A DNA stretch of 64,000 bases, taken from contig JAFXDD010000003.1 in NCBI GenBank assembly GCA_017516285.1, positions 62,001-126,000 of the forward strand, read 5' to 3'. Numbering within the stretch: the first letter of the stretch is position 1; each line of letters starts with the position of its first letter. The notes beneath the pieces were generated by a model, which saw only the letters and a list, made by a program, of their open reading frames with translations, did not search any database and was not told where the DNA came from. The translations under genes and the position numbers were made by a program. Of the stretch, positions 26,262-35,439 are shown piece after piece. The DNA is from Lachnospiraceae bacterium (GTDB lineage: Bacteria > Bacillota_A > Clostridia > Lachnospirales > Lachnospiraceae).

Positions 26262-27422
26262 ATGAAGTTTAAAAGTAGCGTGAAGTTATTAATTCCTATT
26301 TGTGTAATACTGATTGTTGCAGTAAGTGTTGCAGCGGCTTTAATTACACGTGAGGATGCTATTGTTGCCAACGAAACAGCTACCAGTATTACAACCGAAG
26401 AGACTATTTCCGCAATCAGTGCTGACAACCCTCTGGAAGGAGATAAGATTCCTGAGCTGAATGAATTAGTGCTCAAGTATTTAAACGCATTGGCAGATGG
26501 TGATGTGGACACAATCAGTTCCATTACCAACAATATGACGGATATTGAGCGTATTCGAGTTACAGAGCTTGGGAAGTATATTGATGCTTTCCCTGAGTAC
26601 AATGTTTTTTCCAAAATCGGACCTGTGGAGGGCAGTTATATAGTGTATGCAGCTGCCAGAGCAAAGTTCCCGGGCATAGATGAGCCGATTCCGGGCATTT
26701 ACTGTTTCTATGTATGTACGGATGATCAGGGGAAATTTTATTTTAACGAAGGTACCCTCACAGAGGAGGAGCAGGTTTATATTGATGCCATCAATGCAGA
26801 TGAGTCTGTGATTGATTTGATGGAGTCTATTGATGAAGAATACAAGGCCATTTATAATAGCGATGAGAAGGTTCGTAATTTTATTGATTTAATGCAGAGT
26901 GAAATTCGAGGTGCAGTTGGTACTGCTTTGGCAAGTGCAGCGGCAGAGACGGCAGCTGAGACAGAGAGTACAGAGCCTGTGTCCGAGGATCCTACGATTT
27001 TGCATAAGGCATGTGAAGCGGTTACTACCGCCACTATTAATGTGCGTGCTTCTGACAGCGAATCAGCGGATAAGTTGGGAAGCATAACAAAGGGGTCTAC
27101 CATTGATGTTATCGAAATTCGTGTAAACGGCTGGGCCAAGATTAACTATCAGGGAAAGGATGCGTATTTAAAGACGGACTACCTTGAGGTTTTGGAAGGA
27201 CCTGAGGAAGCGGGTACCGGAGAAAATGTTGCTAATGGTACTGTGATGACAACTACTACGGTAAATGTGCGTTCCAAGGCTAGTACTGATTCCAATAAAA
27301 TAGGTCAGGTTACAGGCGGTACAAAGCTTGATTGGATTGCAGATGTGGAAGGTGGTTTTAGTAAGATTATTTTTGATGGTAAGGTTGGTTATATTAAATC
27401 TGACTATTTGACCAAGCAATAA
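26262..27422 (+). CDS. Surface protein with two SH3b domains
   Basis: A 386-residue protein with an N-terminal hydrophobic segment (LLIPICVILIVAVSVAAALI, about 7-27) that anchors or exports it. The middle is an uncharacterised NTF2-like region (residues about 60-200), then an Ala/Glu/Thr linker and two bacterial SH3 domains (TINVRASDSESADKLGSI... and TVNVRSKASTDSNKIGQV...), which commonly bind cell-wall peptides. The ATG at 26262 is chosen; the open frame upstream reads through the tRNA and is not real. A role in cell-wall binding is inferred. Confidence 0.85.
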   Translation: MKFKSSVKLLIPICVILIVAVSVAAALITREDAIVANETATSITTEETISAISADNPLEGDKIPELNELVLKYLNALADGDVDTISSITNNMTDIERIRVTELGKYIDAFPEYNVFSKIGPVEGSYIVYAAARAKFPGIDEPIPGIYCFYVCTDDQGKFYFNEGTLTEEEQVYIDAINADESVIDLMESIDEEYKAIYNSDEKVRNFIDLMQSEIRGAVGTALASAAAETAAETESTEPVSEDPTILHKACEAVTTATINVRASDSESADKLGSITKGSTIDVIEIRVNGWAKINYQGKDAYLKTDYLEVLEGPEEAGTGENVANGTVMTTTTVNVRSKASTDSNKIGQVTGGTKLDWIADVEGGFSKIIFDGKVGYIKSDYLTKQ

Positions 27423-27453
27423 TAGTATATATTTTTTCATTAGGACACAAACT

Positions 27454-27487
27454 AGAGAGAGGCTTTTAGGGGCTTCTCTCTATTTTA
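27454..27487 (+). terminator. Terminator after the SH3b protein
   Basis: AGAGAGAGGC (27454-27463) pairs with GCTTCTCTCT (27472-27481), ten pairs including one G-U, followed by ATTTT. Confidence 0.8.
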
Positions 27488-27536
27488 CAGTTTAGGCAGC
27501 TAAGCGGTCACATGGCTGTGTGTTAAGGGGTGTGTT

Positions 27537-27968
27537 ATGAAAAATCAGGACCAGGTTATATTGCATGAGATACAAAAAAATACACATATGGGGATGGAAA
27601 CCATTGATGCATTGATGCCCAGAATAAGGGATGAGGATTTTGCAAAAGAACTGGCAAAGCATTCTATGATGTATGGAGCATTTTATGAAAAGGCTACCAA
27701 CGAGCTTTTGAAGGAAGATCAAAGATTATATAAGGATGTAGCCGGAATGAATATGTTGCTCAGAGGTAGTATCTGGGTACAGACCTTTATGGATGGTTCT
27801 ACCAGTCATATGGCCAGGATGGTTATAGAAGGGGCAGGAAGAGGGATTACGGATATATGCAAGGTCCTTAATCACAACAGACATGCTTCCGGAAATATTT
27901 CTGCCATGGCAAGGGAACTGATGGATAAGGAGGAGCAGACCATTAGCAAGTTAAGGGATTATTTGTAA
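27537..27968 (+). CDS. Conserved-looking helical protein of unknown function
   Basis: A 143-residue soluble protein, predicted almost wholly helical, with a long amphipathic pattern (HEIQKNTHMGMETIDAL, FAKELAKHSMMYGAFYEKATNELL) that suggests a four-helix bundle. His, Glu and Met are frequent, but no clear ferritin EXXH motif is seen. AAGGGGTG precedes the ATG. I do not recognise the family with confidence. It is flanked by a terminator and by the promoter of rluF, so it is probably monocistronic. Confidence 0.75.
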   Translation: MKNQDQVILHEIQKNTHMGMETIDALMPRIRDEDFAKELAKHSMMYGAFYEKATNELLKEDQRLYKDVAGMNMLLRGSIWVQTFMDGSTSHMARMVIEGAGRGITDICKVLNHNRHASGNISAMARELMDKEEQTISKLRDYL

Positions 27969-28032
27969 CTGCTTGAATAAGACCGTATTCGAATCTAATT
28001 ATCATAAACAACTGGTATTTCACATAAAAAAA

Positions 28033-28041
28033 TGCTATAAT
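28033..28041 (+). promoter_or_regulatory. Extended -10 promoter of rluF
   Basis: TGCTATAAT gives an extended -10 (TGn plus TATAAT at 28036-28041); no good -35 is seen. It lies 46 bases before the gene. Confidence 0.6.
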
Positions 28042-28086
28042 GAAGGCATATTATTTTTAAATGGGTATACAGGAGATTAGGGCAGT

Positions 28087-28818
28087 ATGGCAGAGGGTAC
28101 ACGTTTAAATAAATACATGGCACAATCAGGTCTGTGCTCCCGCAGAGAGGCGGACAGGTATATTGAAGCAGGGCAGGTCTATATTAATGGTATGAAGGCA
28201 GAGATGGGTCAGCAGGTCTATCCCGGGGATAAAGTGACTATCGGGGCCAAGGAATTGCGGGATGCAGGCCGGAAGGTGATTTTAGCCTGGTATAAGCCGG
28301 TGGGAGTTACCTGTACAGAGAAGGATCCGCATGCCAAGCGTAAAATTGGTGATGTTTTTAAATATCCGGTGCGTGTGACCTATGCAGGCAGACTGGATAA
28401 GGATAGCGAGGGGTTATTGATACTGACCAATGATGGTGACTTGATTCAGAGTATGATGCGTGGTGCTAACGGTCATGAGAAAGAGTACGTGGTAAAGGTA
28501 GATAAGGAGCTGACAGAGGATTTTGTAAATGCTATGTCAGGTGGGCTGTATTTGCCGGAATTAGAGCGAACAACCAGGCCTTGTCAGGTTTTTATCGAAG
28601 GAAAGTACACTTTCAGAATTGTACTGACCCAGGGCTTAAATAGACAAATCAGGCGTATGTGCGAATTGTTGGGCTATCAGGTAAAGAATTTAAAGCGTGT
28701 ACGAGTGGTGAATGTGGAATTGGGAAGCTTAAAGCCCGGGGAGTACAGGGTGATAGTTGGTGAGGAGCTTGCTGCATTGTATTCTTTGTGTAAAGGGCAG
28801 CAGGAAAACCATAAATAA
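28087..28818 (+). CDS. rluF: 23S rRNA pseudouridine synthase, RluF-type
   Basis: A 243-residue RsuA/RluB/RluF-family pseudouridine synthase. An N-terminal S4 domain (TRLNKYMAQSGLCSRREADRYI) precedes the catalytic domain with the Asp in AGRLDKDSEGLLILTNDGD. The TQGLNRQIRRMC motif is that of RluF, which modifies the 2604 region of 23S rRNA, rather than RsuA or RluB. AGGAG lies 11 bases before the ATG. Confidence 0.9.
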   Translation: MAEGTRLNKYMAQSGLCSRREADRYIEAGQVYINGMKAEMGQQVYPGDKVTIGAKELRDAGRKVILAWYKPVGVTCTEKDPHAKRKIGDVFKYPVRVTYAGRLDKDSEGLLILTNDGDLIQSMMRGANGHEKEYVVKVDKELTEDFVNAMSGGLYLPELERTTRPCQVFIEGKYTFRIVLTQGLNRQIRRMCELLGYQVKNLKRVRVVNVELGSLKPGEYRVIVGEELAALYSLCKGQQENHK

Positions 28819-28865
28819 AAGATATAGATTGTGGCAAGATATAAAAAGGAATGGTAACAGAGAAA

Positions 28866-30821
28866 ATGAGTACATCCAAATTAGATAGAATCAAAGAGTT
28901 AACGGGGATTTTAAAGGAAGCAGCAGAGGCATATTATGCCAAGGATGCGGAAATTATGTCCAATTTAGAGTATGACAAGCTCTATGATGAGTTGGTGCAG
29001 CTAGAGGAAGAGACAGGCATCATTCTGGCAGGAAGTCCAACCCAGACGGTAGGCTATGCAGCTGTGGATGAATTACCCAAGGAAGCCCATGACAGACCTA
29101 TGCTTTCACTGGCAAAGACCAAGGTGCGAGAGGAGCTTCAGGATTGGTTAATGGACAAAGAAGGGCTTTTAAGCTGGAAATTAGACGGGCTTACCATCGT
29201 GCTTACATATGAGGAGGGGAAGCTTACCAAAGCGGTTACCAGAGGCAATGGCGAGGTAGGTGAGGTCATTACGGCCAACGCCAAGTGCTTTCAGAATGTA
29301 CCGCTGTCAGTACCTCATAAGGGCAAACTGGTGCTTCGTGGAGAAGCGGTTATCAGCTACAGTGATTTTGAGAAAATTAATGCATCCATAGAGGATGAGA
29401 CCTTAAAATACAAAAATCCGAGAAATCTTTGTTCCGGCTCTGTCAGACAGCTAAATAGTGCGGTTACGGCAGAAAGATGCGTTCATTTTTATGCTTTTAC
29501 CTTGGTGCAGTGTGATGGCATGGAATTTAGCACCAGAGAGGAGCAAATACAGTTTTTGCAGCGTATGGGCTTTGCAACAGTGCCATATGTAAAGGTAGAC
29601 AGAGACCGTATTTTAGATGCTATAGAAGACTTTGCGGAGCGGGTAGAGAACTATGATATACCAAGCGACGGTCTGGTGCTTGTACTCAATGATATTGCTT
29701 ATGGTGAAAGCCTGGGACGCACCAGTAAGTTTCCGAGGGATTCCATTGCTTTTAAATGGGCGGATGAGCTGAAAGAGACTACCTTGTTGGAAATAGAGTG
29801 GAGTGCATCCAGAACAGGGCTGATTAATCCGGTAGCAATTTTTGAGCCTGTGGAGCTGGAGGGTACCACAGTAAGTCGCGCCAGTGTGCACAATATCAGT
29901 ATTGTGCGGGCTTTAAAGCTGGGTCTGGGGGATCGTGTGACTGTGTATAAGGCCAATATGATTATTCCACAGATTGCCGAAAATCTGGATCAGACAGATA
30001 CCTTGGAAATACCATGTAACTGTCCGGTTTGCGGTGGTGCTACCGAGGTGCGTCAGATTAATGAAGGTCAGTTTTTGTATTGTACCAATGCCTCCTGCAC
30101 AGCCAAGAAAATCAAGCTTTTTGCGCTGTTTGTAGGTCGTGACGGATTAAATATTGATGGTATGAGTGAAGCTACTTTGGAAAAGTTTATTGCCAAAGGT
30201 TTCCTGCATGAATTCAGCGATTTGTATCATCTGGACCGTCACAAAGACGAGATTATCTCTATGGAGGGCTTTGGGCAAAAGAGCTATGACAAGCTTATTC
30301 AGGCTATTGAAGTCTCTCGCAAGACTAACTTACCAAAGGTACTTTACGGACTTGGTATTGCCGGAGTGGGGCTTGCTACAGCCAAGCTGATATGTAAGCA
30401 TTTTCAGTATGATTTTGCAGCAATGGAGCAGGCCGGTGTAGAGGAGCTAAGTGAGATTGAAGGTATCGGAGAAGTAATTGCTCAGGCCTTCGTAAAGTAT
30501 TTTGCCTCAGAGGAAAATCGCGCCATGGTGGACAGACTGCTCGCGGAGCTTGATATGCAGATAGAGAAGGTGGATGCCACGTCCCAGACGCTTGCCGGTC
30601 AGGTTATCGTAATTACAGGTTCTTTAGAACTTTATGAAAATCGTAACGCCTTAAAGGATGCCATTGAGGCGAAAGGCGGCAAGGTTACAGGAAGCGTGAC
30701 TGCTAAGACCAATTATTTAATTAATAATGATATTGCTTCTACCTCTTCCAAGAATAAAAAAGCCAAGGAATTAGGTGTGCCTATTATAACTGAGAAGGAG
30801 TTTGCAGAGCAGTTTCTTTAG
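28866..30821 (+). CDS. ligA: NAD-dependent DNA ligase LigA
   Basis: A 651-residue NAD+-dependent ligase. The Ia helix domain includes YAKDAEIMSNLEYDKLYDEL; the adenylation motif is WKLDGLT (Lys about 105); an OB fold follows; the zinc finger is CPVCGG...CTNASC; helix-hairpin-helix repeats (MEGFGQKSYDKL, IEGIGEVIAQAF); and a C-terminal BRCT (GQVIVITGSLELYENR). NPRNLCSGSVRQL is the divergent form of the usual NPRNxAAGSLRQLD. The start is uncertain: the ATG at 28851 abuts AAGGA, the one at 28866 has weaker support by spacing. A second ligA elsewhere in the genome is possible. Confidence 0.92.
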   Translation: MSTSKLDRIKELTGILKEAAEAYYAKDAEIMSNLEYDKLYDELVQLEEETGIILAGSPTQTVGYAAVDELPKEAHDRPMLSLAKTKVREELQDWLMDKEGLLSWKLDGLTIVLTYEEGKLTKAVTRGNGEVGEVITANAKCFQNVPLSVPHKGKLVLRGEAVISYSDFEKINASIEDETLKYKNPRNLCSGSVRQLNSAVTAERCVHFYAFTLVQCDGMEFSTREEQIQFLQRMGFATVPYVKVDRDRILDAIEDFAERVENYDIPSDGLVLVLNDIAYGESLGRTSKFPRDSIAFKWADELKETTLLEIEWSASRTGLINPVAIFEPVELEGTTVSRASVHNISIVRALKLGLGDRVTVYKANMIIPQIAENLDQTDTLEIPCNCPVCGGATEVRQINEGQFLYCTNASCTAKKIKLFALFVGRDGLNIDGMSEATLEKFIAKGFLHEFSDLYHLDRHKDEIISMEGFGQKSYDKLIQAIEVSRKTNLPKVLYGLGIAGVGLATAKLICKHFQYDFAAMEQAGVEELSEIEGIGEVIAQAFVKYFASEENRAMVDRLLAELDMQIEKVDATSQTLAGQVIVITGSLELYENRNALKDAIEAKGGKVTGSVTAKTNYLINNDIASTSSKNKKAKELGVPIITEKEFAEQFL

Positions 30822-30896
30822 AGGGGGTGGTACGTACAATGGAGTAATGAAGGCTGCAATTAAATTTACTGATTAAAATTAATTATAAAATACTAA

Positions 30897-30925
30897 TAGC
30901 CAAGAACTCCTTTTTATGGTAAAAT
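30897..30925 (+). promoter_or_regulatory. Putative promoter of metA
   Basis: TAGCCA (30897-30902), 17 bases, TAAAAT (30920-30925), with TGG just before the -10. It is 30 bases before the gene. Confidence 0.55.
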
Positions 30926-30955
30926 AATTTTAATTACGTTTCGAGGAGTAAAAGT

Positions 30956-31879
30956 ATGCCAATTAAAACACAAAGCGATTTGCCTGCTAAAAGTATTTTA
31001 GAGCATGAAAATATATTTGTAATGGATGAATTCCGTGCGATGCATCAGGATATTCGTCCGCTTAGAATTTGTATTTTGAATTTGATGCCGATTAAAGAGG
31101 ATACGGAGCTGCAGCTTTTACGTGCGTTATCTAACACGCCGTTGCAGGTGGATGTGACCTTTATGAAGATGTCCAGCCATGTGTCTTTAAATACATCTGC
31201 AAATCATTTAAATAAATTTTATCACGATTTTGATGAAATAAAGGATCAGAAGTTTGATGGTATGATTATTACCGGAGCACCAGTGGAGCAGTATGCTTTT
31301 GAAGAGGTGGATTACTGGGAGGAGCTGGTAGAAGTTATGGACTGGACCAGAGACAATGTAACCAGTACCTTACATATTTGTTGGGGTGCACAGGCTGGTG
31401 TATATCATCATTTTGGTATTCAGAAGGAGATACTGCCTGCTAAGTTGTTTGGTATTTTTGAACACAAGGTTTCCAATCGTAAGATACCGCTGGTGCGTGG
31501 CTTTGATGATTATTTTATGGCCCCACACAGCAGACATACCACAGTATCCGCAGAGCAGATTCATGCCTGTCCGGCACTGACGGTTCTGGCAGAGAGCGAA
31601 GAGGCTGGTATTTTCCTTTGCATGACTGAGGGCGGACGCCAGATTTTTGTAATGGGTCATCCGGAGTATGACCGCTATACGCTGCATAATGAATATATGC
31701 GCGATTTGAATAAGGGCCTGGACATTGAGCTTCCGGTGAATTATTATCCGGAAAATGACCATACCAAGAAACCTAGATTACAGTGGAGGAGTCATAGTAA
31801 CAATCTTTATAGTAACTGGTTAAATTACTACGTATATCAAGCTACCCCATATGACTTATACGAAAAAGTTGAAAAATAA
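30956..31879 (+). CDS. metA: Homoserine O-acetyltransferase (MetA family)
   Basis: A 307-residue MetA-family enzyme, first step of methionine synthesis from homoserine. The nucleophile is Cys142 (CWGAQAG); His235 and Glu237 in GHPEYDRYT complete the site. Residue 111, in [16 protein letters not shown], is Glu. In this family Glu111 gives acetyl-CoA and Gly111 succinyl-CoA specificity, so this is probably a homoserine O-acetyltransferase despite belonging to the MetA rather than MetX family. CGAGGAG precedes the ATG. No SAM riboswitch or S-box was seen in the short leader. Confidence 0.95.
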   Translation: MPIKTQSDLPAKSILEHENIFVMDEFRAMHQDIRPLRICILNLMPIKEDTELQLLRALSNTPLQVDVTFMKMSSHVSLNTSANHLNKFYHDFDEIKDQKFDGMIITGAPVEQYAFEEVDYWEELVEVMDWTRDNVTSTLHICWGAQAGVYHHFGIQKEILPAKLFGIFEHKVSNRKIPLVRGFDDYFMAPHSRHTTVSAEQIHACPALTVLAESEEAGIFLCMTEGGRQIFVMGHPEYDRYTLHNEYMRDLNKGLDIELPVNYYPENDHTKKPRLQWRSHSNNLYSNWLNYYVYQATPYDLYEKVEK

Positions 31880-31890
31880 GGTGTTTTCTT

Positions 31891-32619
31891 ATGGAAAAGA
31901 TTAACAATCTCAAAGAAATGATTTCATCCAGCAATCGCATTGTCTTTTTCGGCGGTGCAGGAGTTTCCACGGAAAGTGGTATCCCGGACTTTCGCAGTAA
32001 GGATGGGCTTTACAATCAGACGTACAAATATCCGCCGGAATATATGCTGTCCCACAGTTGTTTTGAGTCTATGCCGGATGAGTTTTATAAGTTTTATAAG
32101 GACAAAATTTTGTTAAAGGGTATTCTGCCGAATAAAGGACATTATGCCTTGGCAAGGTTAGAAGAGCAGGGCAAGCTTACCTGTGTGATTACCCAGAATA
32201 TCGACCATTTGCATGAGGTGGCAGGCTCTAAGGAGGTTTATCATCTGCACGGCACGATTATGACGAATCATTGTCCAAAGTGCAGCAGAGCTTATAACCT
32301 GGAGCAGTTAGAAGAGATGCTTTCAAAGGCTGATGTGCCCCTTTGTGAGGCTTGTGGAGGCATTGTAAAGCCGGATGTGACTCTGTATGAGGAAATGCTT
32401 CCGGATGATGCATGGAATGCGTCTATGGAGGCTGTAAAGGATGCAGACATGCTTATTATTGCAGGTACCAGTCTGACGGTATACCCGGCTGCCTATATTG
32501 TGGAATATTTTCATGGCAAGTATGTAGTGATTATTAACAGGGATGCTACGCCGCGAGACAGTAAGGCTGATTTGGTGATTCATGATTCCTTCGGGGAAGT
32601 GATGGCTCGGGTTGTTTAA
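31891..32619 (+). CDS. cobB: NAD-dependent protein deacylase (sirtuin)
   Basis: A 242-residue SIR2-family deacylase. GAGVSTESGIPDFRSKDG and TQNIDHLHEVAG bind NAD+ and carry the active-site Asn/Asp; the catalytic His is in YHLHGT. The zinc is held by CPKC and CEAC. GTSLTVYPAA and INRDATP line the NAD site. It starts 11 bases after metA and probably shares its transcript. Confidence 0.95.
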   Translation: MEKINNLKEMISSSNRIVFFGGAGVSTESGIPDFRSKDGLYNQTYKYPPEYMLSHSCFESMPDEFYKFYKDKILLKGILPNKGHYALARLEEQGKLTCVITQNIDHLHEVAGSKEVYHLHGTIMTNHCPKCSRAYNLEQLEEMLSKADVPLCEACGGIVKPDVTLYEEMLPDDAWNASMEAVKDADMLIIAGTSLTVYPAAYIVEYFHGKYVVIINRDATPRDSKADLVIHDSFGEVMARVV

Positions 32620-32678
32620 AGTTTCTTGATTAAGAAGAGAAAAGTTAAAATTTTAAGTAGGAAAAGCTATAAATAAAG

Positions 32679-32726
32679 CAGCCTTTAAGGTGATAAATTT
32701 CATATACCTTAAAGGCTGTTCTTTTG
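32679..32726. terminator. Bidirectional terminator between the sirtuin gene and the kinase gene
   Basis: CAGCCTTTAAGGT (32679-32691) and ACCTTAAAGGCTG (32706-32718) form a perfect 13-base stem, followed by TTCTTTTGTT on plus and by CTTTATTT on minus. It serves both convergent transcripts. Confidence 0.9.
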
Positions 32727-32748
32727 TTATGTTAGATTATCGATTATA

Positions 32749-34125
32749 TTAGTTCAACTTAGGCAGGCTTGCAGCTGCTACAGATTGTCCTACACGGCGA
32801 GATTTTTCGTCCGGAATATGTAACTGAATCTTCTTGGCTAACTCTGGGAATTCTGTATCAAGTACTTCCTGAGCACGATTTAAGAGAATAACACCGCCTT
32901 CTCCGGATGTAACACGTCCCATAATCAGTACATGCTTGATATCATAGAATTCTGTATAATATGCGATGGCATAGCCGAAATATGCACCAATGGTGTCATA
33001 AATTGCAGCAGCACGTTCGTCGTTTTCCTTCATAAGTCCTTGCACTACCTTTAACTTTTCAGCAGGAGAAAGGCTTTCGTCCAGTTCAATGCCTGCGTAT
33101 GGTGCAAGCTTAATGACACCGTCCTGTGAGAAGTATTTTACGCCACAGCCATAGTCACCGGACCATTCGTCTACCATAGCCTCTTCACAGTAATCTACCG
33201 GAACAAAAGCAAGCTCGTTCAACCAGCCTGTAATATTGCCTTGAGGATCTACATAACCGCCGGCTTCAGAGGTACCCATTGCGATACCCAGAACAGAATC
33301 ATCATTCAAATCCATGGCACCTGCTAGAGCGGTTACATCACCGTCATTAGCTACTTCAATTGGAATATTTTCACCGATTTCCTTAGCTACGTCGATATAC
33401 ATGTTTTTAACTTTTTTATCAAAGTCTTCATCACTAACCTTTAAGAACAGGCTAGCTACCATGATACGATTGTCAATATATACACCTGCACTGGACACAC
33501 CGATGGCATCTACACGAGGCATATGGGAAGCGGCAGTTTTCATAGCATCCAAAATACCCTGATAGTGATAGTCCGGATCGGAGGTAGTCTTAGGGAACCA
33601 AACCACTTCTTCAGAATATACGCTTTCACCGTCTATTACAGCACTTACCTTACGGTCACTTCCACCTGCATCGAAGCCAATACGGCAACCATCTAAATGA
33701 CGGCCGATTGGAGCAGCAGCGGATTTGTCCTTAGGTGCATCAGCGTAAGCACAAAGCTCTACTTCAAAAGGTCGCTCGTAAACACGCTCCATAAAGTGAA
33801 CGTCAAAGTCACGTAAGCCGCCATCTGTGTAAGCTTCTTTAATTTTGTTACCAACTACTTCACTTCCTGCAATGATAATCTTGTAACCACCGGCAACCCA
33901 TAACAGGGATTTGGTAAGACGCTCAATAAAACGGAAGTTCTCTTCATCATGACCGGTACCGTCACAGAAAATTCTGGTCTTGTAAGTGGTAGTATAGCCT
34001 TTGTTTCTTTCAATTGCGATAATGATGTCCTGACCTACTTCCTTCGTTGCTTCACGCATATCACGGCAAACGATAGAAAGAGGCTGGAATTTAGGGTCAA
34101 GTTTTGCATTTACTTTAAGCTTCAT
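32749..34125 (-). CDS. ROK-like sugar kinase with an N-terminal extension
   Basis: A 458-residue protein. The C-terminal ~300 residues have the actin-like ATPase features of ROK kinases: GFDAGGSDRKVSAVI (phosphate 1), VANDGDVTALAGA (the catalytic Asp region) and GIAMGTSEAGGYV (phosphate 2). The ROK zinc motif (CxCGxxGC) is missing and a ~155-residue N-terminal domain of unknown type is present, so it is not an ordinary ROK kinase. The ATG at 34125 follows GGAGGAGAT. It overlaps the 3' end of nagA by 11 bases, so the two are coupled; an amino-sugar kinase role is inferred. Confidence 0.8.
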   Translation of the reverse strand: MKLKVNAKLDPKFQPLSIVCRDMREATKEVGQDIIIAIERNKGYTTTYKTRIFCDGTGHDEENFRFIERLTKSLLWVAGGYKIIIAGSEVVGNKIKEAYTDGGLRDFDVHFMERVYERPFEVELCAYADAPKDKSAAAPIGRHLDGCRIGFDAGGSDRKVSAVIDGESVYSEEVVWFPKTTSDPDYHYQGILDAMKTAASHMPRVDAIGVSSAGVYIDNRIMVASLFLKVSDEDFDKKVKNMYIDVAKEIGENIPIEVANDGDVTALAGAMDLNDDSVLGIAMGTSEAGGYVDPQGNITGWLNELAFVPVDYCEEAMVDEWSGDYGCGVKYFSQDGVIKLAPYAGIELDESLSPAEKLKVVQGLMKENDERAAAIYDTIGAYFGYAIAYYTEFYDIKHVLIMGRVTSGEGGVILLNRAQEVLDTEFPELAKKIQLHIPDEKSRRVGQSVAAASLPKLN

Positions 34126-35257
34126 ATCTGGTATCTCCTCCGATAATTGTTTTCTTAATGTTAAAATCTGCATCGGTAATCACGATGTCAGCATCCTTAC
34201 CTACATCTAAGGAACCCTTGCGGTCTGCGATACCAAGGGTAGTAGCAGGATTTAAAGATGCACAATTCACACACTCGTAAAGAGGAATGGAAGAGTTAGT
34301 ATAAACATTCCATACGCCCTGATTTAAGTGAAGAACACTGCCTGCCACCGTGCCATCCTCCAGACGGCAAACGATGTCGCGATAGATGATTTTTGAACCA
34401 CCTAGTGTGTATTCACCATAAGGAAGTCCTCCTGCAGGTAGGCAATCGGTAATAAAGCAGAGCTTTCTGCCTTTAATCTTCCATAAAAGGTCGTAGAAGC
34501 ACTTGTCCACATGGAAAGTATCTACGATTAATTCACAGCTGATGTCTGCGTTTAAGGCTGCAGTCACAACACCCGGTGCTCGATGAGAAAGTGGTGTCAT
34601 AGCATTGAACAAATGAGTTACATGTTTTACACCGGCCTCTGTACTGCGCATTGCCGTTTCATAATCTGCTGAAGTGTGCCCCATGGAAACTACTACATCT
34701 GTGTCACGACAGATCTCGCGAATGGCTGCGAAGTCTGCAGTATCAGTCTCAGGAGCCAAGGTGATTACGCTGATGATATCAGCATATTCCTTCACAAAGG
34801 AAGCATCCGGCTTTAATATGTACTTTGGATCCTGTGCGCCTTTTTTACTTTCATTGATAAAAGGACCTTCTGCATGGCAGCCTAAGATAGTACTGCCTTC
34901 CCAGGTCTTGCTTTCTTCCTTTAAAGAGCGGCATATATCCAGAGCCTTGCGGATCACCTTCATATCAACTGTCATGGTAGTAGGCAGAAATCCGGTTACA
35001 CCATTTGCAACCAGTCCCTTAGCAATGGTGCGTATAGATTCTTCTTCACCGTCGCAAACATCCTTGCCCAAATATCCGTGAATATGAAGGTCGATGAGTC
35101 CCGGTGAAACAAAACCGCCGTTAGCATCTATAATTTCAGCATTTTGCGGAATATTTTGTTCAGGAACAATACCTTCAATCACATCTGTAAACAGTAGGGC
35201 ATAACCGTCTATGATGCGGTCTTTTAAAATAATTTTGCCATTTTTTACAGCTTTCAT
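34115..35257 (-). CDS. nagA: N-acetylglucosamine-6-phosphate deacetylase
   Basis: A 380-residue amidohydrolase of the NagA type. LIDLHIHGYLG carries the HxH pair, GCHAEGPFI the metal-bound Glu, SMGHTSADY and HVTHLFNAMTPL the metal His, and ITDCLPAGG the catalytic Asp. It turns GlcNAc-6-phosphate into GlcN-6-phosphate and acetate. No nagB is present in the window. GGAGGATTC precedes the ATG on the minus strand. Confidence 0.94.
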   Translation of the reverse strand: MKAVKNGKIILKDRIIDGYALLFTDVIEGIVPEQNIPQNAEIIDANGGFVSPGLIDLHIHGYLGKDVCDGEEESIRTIAKGLVANGVTGFLPTTMTVDMKVIRKALDICRSLKEESKTWEGSTILGCHAEGPFINESKKGAQDPKYILKPDASFVKEYADIISVITLAPETDTADFAAIREICRDTDVVVSMGHTSADYETAMRSTEAGVKHVTHLFNAMTPLSHRAPGVVTAALNADISCELIVDTFHVDKCFYDLLWKIKGRKLCFITDCLPAGGLPYGEYTLGGSKIIYRDIVCRLEDGTVAGSVLHLNQGVWNVYTNSSIPLYECVNCASLNPATTLGIADRKGSLDVGKDADIVITDADFNIKKTIIGGDTRYEA

Positions 35258-35363
35258 TTTGAATCCTCCATAATTTTACAATTAAGCAAGATAATTGTAA
35301 CACAAAGCTCTTTGTTACGCAACTGAAATTGACACGATTCGCAACCAAAGTTTGCGGGTGCGT

Positions 35364-35407
35364 TCAAAACAAAAACCGCTTCCAGTTAATTTTGCTGTGA
35401 AGCGGTT
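35364..35407 (-). terminator. Terminator after the GH4 gene
   Basis: On minus, AACCGCTTC (35407-35399) pairs with GAAGCGGTT (35382-35374), followed by TTTGTTTTG. It separates GH4 from nagA. Confidence 0.85.
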
Positions 35408-35439
35408 CTCTTATAATCATATATGCAATTAGAAATTGA

